From: Chamaelirium japonicum
Lineage: Eukaryota; Streptophyta; Magnoliopsida; Liliales; Melanthiaceae
Assembly: GCA_947650365.1 (NCBI GenBank)
Contig: OX393549.1
Coordinates: 37,343,098 to 37,407,097, forward strand
Length of the DNA: 64,000 bases
Direction: 5' to 3'
The position numbers and the translations under genes are program-made. Numbering within the stretch: position 1 is the first letter of the stretch; each line of letters opens with the position of its first letter. This document shows positions 45,801-56,400 of the stretch, piece after piece. The notes below the pieces were generated by a model. The model searched no databases. It worked only from the letters and a program-made list of their open reading frames with translations, and was not told the DNA's origin.

Positions 45801-46560
45801 TAATACCCCTCACTGTACTTTAAATTTTTATTTCATGTCACTCATTTCTAAACTAAACCGAATCCTAAACCCTAAGACCTATAGGTCATGGGGTAAATCC
45901 TAAACCTAATATGAACCGAACCCCTCCATCTGCCGGGGGCAGCAAGCAGATGCAGCTCGGGCTAGTAATGGTGATCAACTGCAATTTGCCGCCTATGCCG
46001 TTGCCCCTCGTATCCTCCTCCTTACTCCTGCCGTCAGAAGATCAACATACGTTCCTTCGCTCCTCGCTTCGTTACTTCCTCCACCTCTTCTTCTTTGTCG
46101 ACGACGAGCTCCGACAATGCCCCACAGGATTCCTCCAAACTGGTCAGCTGGTGATGGTGATCAGGGACGGAGCCACAAAGGGGCAAGGTGGGGCTGAACC
46201 CTCCCTGGTCTTAAATCAAGGAAATTTTTTTCTCTAGTCTTTAGGGCATTGAGATCTTGTCGGAATCCGATCCTCGCCAACCCAAAATCGGCAGGGGTCC
46301 AACGCCGTGCCTGCCTGAGCCATGGCTTCAAAAAAATTTGGACCTGGAGCTTCATCCTCGAACAGAGGTCTTTGAAACGAGCATAAGGACACTCTAAACT
46401 TTTGGCAGCCCGTTTCACCGAAGCGATCTGTTGTCCAGGGACCTTATGTGAAACCGATCTCCCGCCCGTCCTTTTCACCCCACTGATTTGTTATCGGGGA
46501 TCTTAGACAAATTAACCCAAATGGTAGCAAAATTGATATTCTTAGGAAATTGCTTCGGGC
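45801..46560. repeat. Dispersed repeat also seen at 59.4 kb
   Basis: CCTAAACC..CCTATAGGTCATGGGGTAAATCCTAAACCTAA followed by ACCGAACCCC and a pyrimidine-rich exon-like patch is similar to about 59500-59700. The open frame at 45911-46237 overlaps the repeat and has no known relative. Bases 46240-46500 show no gene. Confidence 0.45.
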
Positions 46561-46935
46561 CGGTTGGGTCCGTGGGGGTATTTTTGTAGCCTCAAGTACG
46601 AGCTATCTAATAATTTGTGGGAATGGAGTTCCCAAAAGAATTGCTCACATGCTTGGAGGGCGATTTTGCATGAGGTGCCTATTGTGAGAAACAACCTTGT
46701 CGTGAATGTTCATACCTAATCTACCATTAGTGTGATGAGGGACGCCACTGAGACTATCCCCGATGCCCCCTCACAGCTGAGATGCCGACTGATTCTGTTG
46801 GTGATCTATTGGACCAGCACGGTCAATGGAATATGGAACTCCTTCGGTGCATGTTCGGGGTCGTTGTTGCAGACCAGATTGCCCAGCTACCGGCCTTGGT
46901 TAGCCGGTCATGGCTTGCAAGCGGCGCCACTTACT
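46561..46935 (+). pseudogene. LINE ORF2 fragment of another lineage
   Basis: One frame reads NNLWEWSSQKNCSHAWRAIL, the K..CS..WR.IL block near the end of plant L1 ORF2. After a frameshift comes LLDQHGQWNMELLRCMFGVV and VADQIAQLP, the matching D...G.W....L...F...(V)A..I..(I/L)P block. It is not from the same lineage as the two long LINEs. Stops and frameshifts show decay. Confidence 0.65.
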
Positions 46936-47305
46936 CTTGATCCAGATCCCCCGAGTGCTCTACTTGATATCTGTAGAACCGATATGAGTCCATGTCTTTT
47001 CTCCAGAAACATCTGTGACTAATATTAGGTTTAATTCGATACCAATAAAAAAAAAATCCTAGGAATAGGTGTGCATGCCCTAAGATCCAATGACCATGAT
47101 TGGGACCATCCAAGTTAGCTAACCATAGTCAGAGCACATATCATCCAGAACTGCCCTCAATTTTTACCCTGGTGACTCTTTTCATCCGTTCCCACGTGTC
47201 TCTCCATGCTTTTAACGTGTAGCAGACTAGTAGTACCGTCCATTCCACAAAGGGCCCCAGCAGAACTCTGTGGCTTCAAAAAATCCAAGACCCTAAAAAA
47301 AGATA
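46936..47305. other. Intergenic sequence
   Basis: No gene supported. Confidence 0.4.
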
Positions 47306-47533
47306 GAGGGTAAATTATACATAGACCCTTGTAGTTAGACTGATTATCACTCACACCCCTTCGTGTTTACAACCCTACAAATATCCCTCTATACTTTGAA
47401 AAACACATAACCTACACCCCTGCCGTCTATGTGTGTGGTTTTTCAAACTATAAGGGAGCATTTGCAAGGACATGAAGGGATGAAAGTGATAATGGATCAT
47501 ATTATAGAGGGTTTATGTGCAATTTACCTAAAA
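47306..47533. repeat. Palindromic MITE
   Basis: AGGGTAAATTATACATAGACCC at the left mirrors GGGTTTATGTGCAATTTACCT at the right. The style (GTAAATTA(C/T)AC..) resembles the element at 39475, but no clean target duplication is visible among the flanking A-runs. Confidence 0.6.
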
Positions 47534-47619
47534 AAAATAGGGTTATTAACGTTAGCTCCTTAAAAAAGTTTCGTTTTATATTATGGAATGTAAAGTTTGA
47601 ACTCAACGTTAAGCCCTTG

Positions 47620-48375
47620 TAGTTGGAATTTGGCTAACACAGGCTTCTTCTTCTGCGCACATGTAATAACATAATTTTTTTAATATTAATTTTACCCTTA
47701 AAGAACCGCTGCAGCCCTCCTTGTATGGCGTCAGACCTACGTGCCCGATCGACAATAAGGTGGCTAGAATCCTAATCCGAGCTACCCGGATCACCCTGTA
47801 CAATCACATGGCTATAGCCCCTCCACTGCATGCATGGACTCCATGGCTGGAGCTCGTCCCAGACCATGGAGTCCGCTGACGCTGAATCGGCGAACTTCGG
47901 CACGAACAGACAGTCTCTGGTGGTTCTTCTTCATGTCCTCTTTGCATCAATGGTGCGGGGGAGGCCGACTGATGTCCGAGCGCGGCGTGGGAGCAGTGCG
48001 AAACCTCCCCAAGCTTCGTTCTTTGTGAAAGAATGGGTGACACCGGCCATTCGTAAATTTGAATGTCACTTTGAGCATTTAAGTGATAAATTCAAATGTC
48101 AATTTATCTGTAATTGAACTTTGGCTAATGCGAGCTCCTTCTCCCGCACACATGTAATACCAAATTTTTTAAATGGCAATTTTCTCCCTATAGATAAAGT
48201 GTAACAATCGTACCAAAAAAAGTAACAATCGTTAAAAAGCAAAAATCTGTATGTTTAGACTAACGCGGGCTCCTTCTGCCTCGCACATGTAATAACAAAA
48301 AAAATTAAATGACAATATTAGCCCTACATATAAAGTGTAATAATCTTAGCAAAAATGTAACAATTGGTAAAGAGT
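47620..48375. repeat. Three dispersed direct repeats
   Basis: TTTGGCTAA(C/T)(A/G)C(A/G)(G/A)GCT(T/C)CTTCT..GCACATGTAATA(A/C)CA followed by AATTTT-rich sequence and a TA(G/C)CC string occurs at about 47627, 48119 and 48257. The copies lie in one orientation. A GC-richer patch (47820-48010) separates the first from the rest and has no recognised product. Confidence 0.6.
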
Positions 48376-48874
48376 AACAATCCGTTAGCAAAGAGTAACA
48401 ATTTGATATGGTAAAATGCCTTAATTGTCGATTGATTACATCGGTATTTTTGCACATCTGGTCACAATTTGATTATCTTTGTGATAAAAAATACATTTAA
48501 CTATGCGAAACCAAGTCAGTTCTATCTTGCACATAAAGAGTAATAATTAGGTAAAAAAGAGTAACTATTTGGTCGGTTGACAAAATAATTATTTTTTGAT
48601 GAAAATATACATAAAAAAAAAAATTGATTTGTGGTTTTAAATTGACAATCTAGAGTGATTTCAATTGATTTTCATGCAAAAAATTGTTCGTGTTAAGTTG
48701 ATGGCAGAAAATATAAATTTAAAAAACTTGGGCTGCCATTGTCCATTTTTTTTATTGGTTCGGCGATAATTTTGTAGGGAGTTATTGCAATACAAAACAT
48801 ACAGGAGGGCTTATTGCAAGTTGTTGCTTTTGTCAGGGAGCTATCACTAAGTAACTAAAAAAAAAGGGGTAATG
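48376..48874. other. AT-rich repeat sequence
   Basis: GAGTAACAATT-type words recur. The end CAGGGAGCTATCACTAAGTAAC (about 48835) matches the ends at 17850 and 49520. No gene. Confidence 0.4.
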
Positions 48875-49545
48875 TGTGATAGGTCTCCTCTAACGGATCA
48901 AATTTAGTGATAAAGAGTCAACATCGTAATTAGCATTAAGTATTCCCGATGGAAAAGTCTTTTTTACCCCTGCGACCAGCTGTACATATGAGCAAGACTC
49001 TACGTGTAGCTGTACATGTGGGCACTGGTCCTGTAGTAAAAAGAGTAACAATCTTTGAAAATTGTTACTCTTTTGCTACAGTGAAATCAATGTAGCAATT
49101 TTATTTTATAAAATCTTACCTTTTTTTTTTTTGCAATAGTGAAATCACTTTAGCAAAAGAGTAGCAATTCGTGCAGATCTAGTAACAATTTGTGCAAATT
49201 GTTACTCTTTTGCTACAGTGAAATCACTGTAGCAAATATTTTTTTGAGAATTATTGTCGAGAAAAAAAAAATGCTACAGTGAAATCACTGTAGCAAAAGA
49301 GTAACAATCTTTACAGATTAAGTAACAATCTTTGTAGAGAAACAATATACGCAGATTGTTACTCTTTTGTTACAGTAAAATTATTGTAGCAATATATTTT
49401 TCTGAGAAATCGTGTCAAGAAGAAAAATTTACTACAGTAAAATCACTGTAGCAAATCTTGGGGTTGGAGTCTTGAACCCTATTTTTTGGGGTGTCCTTAC
49501 CCTTAAAGCGATCTCTTTTCAGGGATCTCTCACTAAGTTCCCCCC
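48875..49545. mobile_element. Element with repeated CTACAGTGATTTCACTGTAG hairpins
   Basis: Weak inverted ends (GGGGTAATGTGTGATAGGTCTCC / CAGGGATCTCTCACTAAGTTCCCC). Inside are six copies of a 20-24-nt palindrome of the type GCTACAGTGAAATCACTGTAGC at about 49074, 49135, 49212, 49272, 49368 and 49433. They alternate with a second inverted pair, AGAGTAACAATTTG / CAAATTGTTACTCTTTT. It ends about 320 bp before the EF-hand gene. Confidence 0.65.
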
Positions 49546-49862
49546 AAAAAAAACCGGTAAGTAAACGCCGTCCAGCCCGAGACGCACCGACTCAAAACAA
49601 ACAAAGAATCGAATCCGCGAAGCTTCGTGGAAGCTCCGGACGTAAACGTCCCGACCGACGCCAAGGCGTCACCATCCCGCCACCACACGACGCAGTCCTA
49701 ACGTCCGGCCGCAACCACTTCCCACCTTCTCAGAAGCTGCGATCGATCAGCTAGCGGTTAAAAGACGCACCAGGCGGTGCAAGTCTTCCACCCTTGTCCT
49801 ATTAAAGGGCCGCGGGGGCGGGGGTGCTGACTGCTCAGCTCGTCGTTGGGGGGTGGTGAGTA
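49546..49862 (+). promoter_or_regulatory. Probable promoter and 5' leader of the EF-hand gene
   Basis: Composition becomes GC-rich. CTATTAAAGGGC at about 49798 could be a weak TATA-like element about 65 bp before the ATG. No specific binding site is claimed. Confidence 0.35.
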
Positions 49863-50225
49863 ATGGCGGAGGAGCGGAGCCCGGCGGAGGAGTACGAGGA
49901 CCTGCTGCCGGCGATGGCGGAGAAGCTGGAGGCGGAGGAGTTCGTGTCGGAGCTGTGCGGGGGGTTCCGGCTGCTGGCGGACCCGGGGCGGGGGCTCATC
50001 ACGGCGGAGAGCCTGCGGCGGAACGCGGCGCTGCTGGGGATGGCGGGGATGACGGCGGCGGACGCGGCGGGGATGGTGAGGGAGGGGGACCTCGACGGCG
50101 ACGGGGCGCTCAGCGAGGCCGAGTTCTGCATCCTCATGGTCCGGCTGAGCCCCGGGATGATGGAGGACGCCGAGACGTGGCTGGAGAAGGCCGTCGCACG
50201 GGAGCAAAACAGACCGCGGGCATGA
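49863..50225 (+). CDS. Single-EF-hand calcium-binding protein, KIC/PBP1-like
   Basis: A 120-residue intronless gene from a clear ATG. A single canonical EF loop, DLDGDGALSEAE (76-87), has Asp at positions 1, 3 and 5, Ser at 9 and Glu at 12. An upstream helix-loop-helix (about 27-55, LADPGRGLITAESL) looks like a degenerate EF hand. The acidic N-terminus, one working EF hand and the hydrophobic, Trp-containing C-terminus match the plant family of KIC (which binds the kinesin-like protein KCBP) and PBP1 (a PINOID-binding protein); members are about 110-135 residues. Such proteins act as small calcium sensors. The gene is extremely GC-rich, with G or C at most third positions, unlike the surrounding DNA; this is common for monocot genes. 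Which family member it is cannot be said. Confidence 0.88.
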   Translation: MAEERSPAEEYEDLLPAMAEKLEAEEFVSELCGGFRLLADPGRGLITAESLRRNAALLGMAGMTAADAAGMVREGDLDGDGALSEAEFCILMVRLSPGMMEDAETWLEKAVAREQNRPRA

Positions 50226-50275
50226 TCGCCTCTATCTCCTGCATGGGGGCCCCACCCAGTTGGGTCAGGAGCGGA

Positions 50276-50320
50276 GGGTGGATCCGATCCGATCCGATCA
50301 GATCCGATCCGATCCGATGG
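50276..50320. repeat. GATCC pentamer repeat in the 3' UTR
   Basis: About eight units of GATCC(G/A), with one variant, 50 bp after the stop codon of the EF-hand gene. Confidence 0.85.
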
Positions 50321-51180
50321 CCCTCCCTCTTTTGTGTGCCATCTCACATCTGTTTGTGTTATGAGATCGACTTCCAATATACAATTTGAAAATTATTTCT
50401 TTTTTCCTTTTTTATTTTGATTTTTATTCATCCAAATGGTCAGACCCAATAGTTCATCAACTAGATCATTAACTGATAAATCGTGCCAGCCCTTGGGATC
50501 ATCCAAAGAATTTTTTAATATTTTTGATGAAAAATTTTGAGTTTTTTAAAAAATAAAAATTGAGGAAACCATCACACTCCACAATTTCTTTCTATAATGC
50601 CCCCCCCCCCCCCCCCCCTCCTTTTCCTATCACCATCTTCTCATCATCTAGTGTATTATAAAATAATTTTATTTGGGTTTGTATCTACTTGTATAAGTAT
50701 GAAGTATGATAATTAGTTTTTTAAATTTTTTTTTTTAAAGAGGACATACTTGCCCTGGTTGGAGTGACACATGTAAGCCCCATTGCATAAGAGAGACTAT
50801 AGTTCGAATTATACCAATTGCAGGAGCGTAAGTTTTTTTTCCTCGCTAAAGACCGAGCCTTGTTTCTGCTCATAAGTGCAGCTAGCATTTAATATATACT
50901 CCACATGGCGTAAGACAAGTCTGCGAGATTCGATCCCTGCGATCTCCCTGGAGGAAAACAATGGGGTTACTCATTGGGATATATACATCCGTAGTTGTAA
51001 TTAAGTTTATTTTTTACTGTGCATATGAATGATTATACGTCCAAACCACACCTTACTTACTATTATACGTACTTTTTTATTTTTTGTTAAAACTAATTTG
51101 CACTAAGTCAACTATCCATGGGCCCGCCTATTCGTACAAAATTAGATAAAAGACTTGTCGACCATTTTCAATAAAAAAAA
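50321..51180. other. AT-rich intergenic sequence
   Basis: A C19 run at 50600-50618. At 50760-50960 two strings with B-box resemblance (AGTTCGAATTA, GATTCGATCCC) suggest worn SINEs. No gene. Confidence 0.35.
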
Positions 51181-51475
51181 AGGATCAATTTGACTTACTC
51201 TCTGATGTTAATAGGCCAAGTAGGCTTACCCCGGCTCCTAAAATGATATGAATTAGAGTTACCCCCATGTTTGGCTTAACCCCCAAATTTTTATGTGATA
51301 ATTAGCAGAATTAGGGGTATCTCAAAATACCAAATAGGAATTGGGGTGGGGGTTGTAAGTAAAATTTTTTGGAGGTTAATTCTAGTTTTTGAGGGTAACT
51401 CTAATTGATATGGTTTTACGGGGTTAAATCTAATTCACCTATTAACAGAGGGGGGTAAGCCAAATTGACCTAAAA
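51181..51475. repeat. Palindromic MITE
   Basis: GGATCAATTTGACTTACTCT at the left mirrors GGGGTAAGCCAAATTGACCT at the right; then TGTTAATAGG pairs with CCTATTAACA and TAGAGTTACCCCCA with the inner right side. The length is about 295 bp. A-runs flank it. Confidence 0.7.
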
Positions 51476-51945
51476 AAATTTAATAATCCTAAATTTTTCG
51501 AAGGTTCTATTTGGAGGAGTCACATTCCCATCCTAACTAAGCGGTAGATTTTCGATGCAATCTGCCTAAAAAGTTAATTAAAAGTCAGGCAAAATCAAGC
51601 ACATCTACATCAAATGACTTAGTGCGGAATTCTATTTAGAAGAGACTAGAGAAAAATGTATAGCGAGTCATCTCTTTCATCTTGTGCATTCATTGCACTT
51701 GATCATTTTGTGGAATTAGTTAGGAAAATCCTATATAGAATGTCCTCATGCGTTTTTTTTTTCCACCATCAAAAAAAAAAACCTTATTTGAAGTCTATAA
51801 TTGAAAAAATATTATTAGGAAGATACTATGTGCCTATCTCCAGGATGGTTTATAGTCGATTTTGGTTTTTGTCGATCTGTTGCAGCAGGTGATCAAACTT
51901 TTAAACATCTGATTGACTCATCGAGTTACTAATCCATGAGATTGT
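51476..51945. other. AT-rich intergenic sequence
   Basis: No gene or clear repeat. Confidence 0.4.
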
Positions 51946-52758
51946 CTAAATTTGGCATCCTCGGCTGGCTTCACTCCTTGCTCTCCCTAGGGTTAGGATA
52001 TTTCTTTCTGGATGATTCTCTCGACCAACTCGGCCATCACTGGTGGATCCGGGGAGGCCAAGACTTGGCTCTGAGCTTTCACGGGGGTGGGATCTAGCCC
52101 CCTTCCTCCCCCTGTATATAGGGGCTCCTCTGGTGGCCGACACTTTTGTGATCGTCACGCTGGAGTCGTGGTCCCCCCCCCCCCCCCCCCCCCCGCCCCT
52201 CGTTCGATTGCTATCCCTCGCTAGGCGCGAGGGTCCGATTTACCACCTGGAGCTGCAGGAAAGTCGGATATGACCCCAACATCGAGTCTCCATCGGTGGG
52301 TTTTTCAGAGCGCCTCCTCAGCACGGTGGGTGGACTCCTGGCAGCTTGTGGCGGTGGTGGTCAACAGTAGTGCTGTAACGACCAAGATCAAATAACCAAG
52401 ACTCCTGAGATTATGATGCTAGATGGATGAGGGTGAGGTGAGGTGAATGTTACAAATGTTGTGGCGGTGGCAACTCTGATTTGTTCATGTCGGGCGGCTG
52501 GATCTTCAATCTGGGTTTTTGGTTTCTTTTGTGTGTTTACCGGTTGTAGATATGTACTCCTCTTGGTGTTTTAGGGTTTTTGGCCGGTGTGCCTAGTTTG
52601 TAGTATGTGTACGCTGGTGGTAGCGCCTCCCCACCCCCCTTCGTTTGACAGTTTTCTTTTGTAGCACCGGCATGTGGCTGCCTTCAACTGTAGCGCCGAT
52701 ATATGGCGCCTCCCAGAGGTCCGATTGTGACATCGCACAATGAAATAAAAAAAAAAGA
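51946..52758 (+). mobile_element. Possible retroposon ending in poly(A)
   Basis: A GC-richer block with a C22 run (52173-52194), CTGTATATAGGGGC (about 52112), repeated TGTAGC(A/G)CCG(G/A)(C/T)AT(G/A)TGGC words (about 52660-52710), a GTGACATCGCACAATGAAATAAA end and an A-run at about 52747-52756. The left end and target duplication were not found. No protein is recognised. Confidence 0.4.
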
Positions 52759-53100
52759 GAGGTTATTGCTCCCTTCCTTATGTTTGTTTGGATCCTCAGG
52801 ATTGAGGTCTTAAGGAAGAAGTTGAAATGGTGTTGAACAACAAATTTAGATTGGATGATTGAACACCAATAGGAGTGAAATTATAACCCATGCTTGATTT
52901 GTCATTTGTAATAGTTACTTTACCTAGCATGTACAAATAGAAGGGAAAAAAAAGGTTGCTCATATGATGCAATTTTTCACTTGTTTGAAAGAAGTTATAG
53001 TTTTGTACATAGCATAAGTGTATTACATAGATTATAAATTTTTTTTCATAGATTATAGTTGAATGTATTTTATGTCCATTCCATAGTAGTCGCCGCCTGC

Positions 53101-53402
53101 CGTAACCCGCTTGTCTGCTTCGCCTGTGGGAAGGTCGGTAACCTCGCTTCCGGCAGATTTTGCAGCGCTCTTCGGACGACCCTCGGCTGGCGCAGGCACT
53201 TGTTCGGTCCAAGATGCGTCTTCTAGACATGGACCAGGCTGATCCTTCTGTGTCCCTCCCCCTGTCTTTTTTGGAGGATGATGTAATTCTGGACATAGCT
53301 AGAAAGTGTGGGTTTATCACTACTCCTGAGTTAGATAGTGTGAGATTTTTTCTTGACTCTATCAGGGCTCTAGAGGAGAAGAGGGCAAAGTTGGACTCCT
53401 GA
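53101..53402 (+). pseudogene. LINE ORF1 C-terminal remnant
   Basis: One frame encodes RNPLVCFACGKVGNLASGRFC, the end of a CCHC zinc knuckle with the His position apparently lost. The following part is one frame away (53142-53402; the usual first codon shown at 53160 is TTG) and reads DDPRLAQALVRSKMRLLDMD.. to the stop at 53402. ORF1 proteins bind the element's RNA. Only the C-terminus is left because of 5' truncation. Confidence 0.6.
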
Positions 53403-53452
53403 GCGGGCGAGTCCTTGTGTGGTTGTGGTTGGTGTGGAGTGTTCTTGTTTAC

Positions 53453-56400
53453 ATGAAGATTCTTTCGTGGAATGTCAGGGGCTTGGGGAAGTCTGAGAAG
53501 AGGAGAGCGGCTAGTTCTTTTGCGTCCATCCATGAGGTGGACATCATTTGTATCCAGGAATCGAAGCGGGAGAACCCGACGAGCCATTTTTTCCGTTCGC
53601 TCAGCACTAGGAAGATTGCGAAGTGGGAAGCTAAGGATGCTACAGGCGCGTCAGGAGGCATTCTGATAGGCTACAGCGATGACCTTTTCCTCTTGAAGAG
53701 CACGAATGTTGGAGTCTTCTCACTGTCGCTGGTGTTACAAAATAGACTGGATGGCTTGGAGTGGATGCTGTCCTCGGTTTATGGTCCCACGGACCACAGT
53801 AGGGGAGATGATTTTTGGACGGAGTTATCCTTGCTCAGGACCAATTTCCGAGGACCATGGGTCTTAGTGGGGGATTTCAATGTCACTCGAGGTGCGGGGG
53901 AGCGGCTTCGCAGTGGTGGAGACGCCTCAGCTATGAGGGCTTTCTCCCTTTTCATAAGGCACCAGGAGCTGGTAGACTTGCCGCTGACCGGGCGAACCTT
54001 CACATGGAGCAACAAGCGGGAGGATCCCATCTTGGCTAGGTTGGATAGATTTTTGATCTCGTCGGAGTGGGATGTGCAATTTCCAGGTTCGATTCAGACT
54101 GGTCTGGCATCCTGCGTCTCCGATCACGCTCCAATCCTCCTGGCAACCGACTCGATAGCTCCGGTTCGGCCTCCATTCAGGTTCGAGTCAATTTGGTCGA
54201 TGGAGGACGGTTTCAAAAGCATTCTGGCGGACTGGTGGTCTGAAGCAGGCCAAACGGAAAATTCGGCCTTGAACATGGTGAGGAAACTCAGGTACGTTAA
54301 GAAGAAGTTGCAATACTGGAGCAAGAGCCATTTCGGGAATGTTCTTAGGCAGAAGGCTTCCATCTTGGCGGAGATTCAGGCTCTAGAGGTGAAGGGGGAG
54401 TCGGCCACCCTTTCACCTCCGGAGTCGGTCAGGCTGAAGGAACTCAACGAGAGCCTTGTGTTGGTTTTGAGGAAGGAAGAGGAGATGTGGCGGCAGCGCT
54501 CGAAGGAGCAATGGGTGAAGTCGGGGGATGCTAACACATCCTACTTCCACAGAGTCGCCAACGCCAGGAGGAGGAAGAATTTTCTGACCTCTCTGAGGCA
54601 CGAGGATAGAGAGCTTTCGACCACGGCGGCCATCTTAGAGGCTTCAACCTCCTACTTCAAGTCTTCTTTCTTGGAGTCGGATGCTCCCACGGGTATTTCT
54701 TTCGACTGGGAAGGTGTGGATTTCCCGAGGCTGCCGTCCGGCTCCAGCATCGATGCAGATTTTTCTGACGACGAATTTCGGAGGGCGGTATTTCAGTCCA
54801 AGGGAGATGGAGCCCCGGGGCCGGATGGATTCCCTATGTCCTTCTATCAGGAGTACTGGGACATGCTGGCCAGCGATCTCTGCCGGCTACTGCGGGACTT
54901 CTTCTCCGGGAAGGTGCGTCTTCATTGTCTGAACCACTCGTGGATAATTCTCCTTCCTAAGAAATCTTCTGCAGAATCTATTCGGGATTATAGACCGATC
55001 TCCCTATCAAATTGTCTGTACAAGATTATTTCGAAGGTCCTCGCCAATAGGCTGGCAGACAACATATCCCTGCTTGTCTCCCCCTCCCAGACCGCTTTCA
55101 TCAAGGGGCGTCTTATATTGGACAGTGTAGCAGCGGCGCATGAGGCGATTTTTCACCTTCGCGAATCTGGAGAGGAAGGAGTTTTGCTGAAGATCGATTT
55201 CGAGAGGGCTTTTGATCAAGTCAGATGGGACTTCCTGCTTAACCTTATGAGGGCTAAAGGATTCTCTAGTGGGTGGCTGAGCTGGATTAGAGAGATTTTG
55301 AGTTCCTCGAAATTATCTTGTTTGATAAATGGGGAGCAAGGCAGGGACTTCAAGGTGTACAAGGGGTTGAAGCAGGGATGCCCACTATCCCCCTATTTGT
55401 TCATTTTGGTTGTGGACGTCTTTGATGCCGCAGTCCGGAAGGCGAACGCCGAGGGCCTGGTTAGGGGGGTGGGCGGTCATGGTTGGACTACGTCTAATCT
55501 TCACTATGCTGATGACTCCCTCTTATTCACAGTGGCGTGCCCCTTCCAGATGGTCTCCCTCAAAATTCTTCTTTACGGTCTGGAGTTGACCTCAGGCCTG
55601 AAGATCAACTTCCAGAAGAGTAGTCTTTACTATATTGGCTCAGGAGATGCAGGTGGTGGGCTTGCTAGACTTCTCAACTGTAAGGTAGCCTCCCTACCTA
55701 TGAGATATCTAGGTCTGCCTATCAGCGATAGAGCTCTGAGGAGGGAGGATTGGGAGCAGCTAATTCTCAGGATAGAGAGGAGGCTTGAGGGCTGGAAAGG
55801 AAGATTTCTTTCTTCGGGTGGCAGGCTGGTGCTAGTGAACTCAGTCCTTTCTTCTATCCCCTGCTATTATCTTTCTTTCTACTACCTGCCTTCGTGGGTA
55901 ATTGACCGGATTGACAGGATTCAGAGATCCTTCCTTTGGCATGGGGTCGATGCTGCAGGAGGCTACAACCTCATGAGGTGGGATCAGGTTTGCCTCCCAA
56001 AGAAGATGGGTGGTCTGGGAGTTCTGGATCTTCGTAGATTTAATATTTCCATGCTGGAAAAATGGTGGTGGAGATTGCAGCAGGGAACTGGGGGTTCCTG
56101 GAGAGATGTCATCTTGGCTAAATACTTTAGGCGGTTCTCCCCTCTGCAGGCGCGGGGTCGACTATCAGGCCGGATATCCCATTTCTGGCGGGGCATTCTC
56201 AAGGTCAAGGATCTGTACAGGGAGGCCACTACTCTGGTGCTAGGTGATGGGAGAGATATCAGATTCTGGAGGGATACTTGGCTGGGGGACAGACCTCTGG
56301 AGCATCTCTTCCCAGCTCTTTTCGCGATGGTCCGGAACAAAGGAGCTTCAGTCCGGTCCCAGGCTAGTAGGAGGCGAGGGTATATTGAATGGCGCTTAAG

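Noticed and set aside
49853..50389. Large Gly/Arg-rich ORFs overlapping the EF-hand gene on both strands
   Set aside because: They are shadows of a very GC-rich gene; only the frame from 49863 has family motifs.
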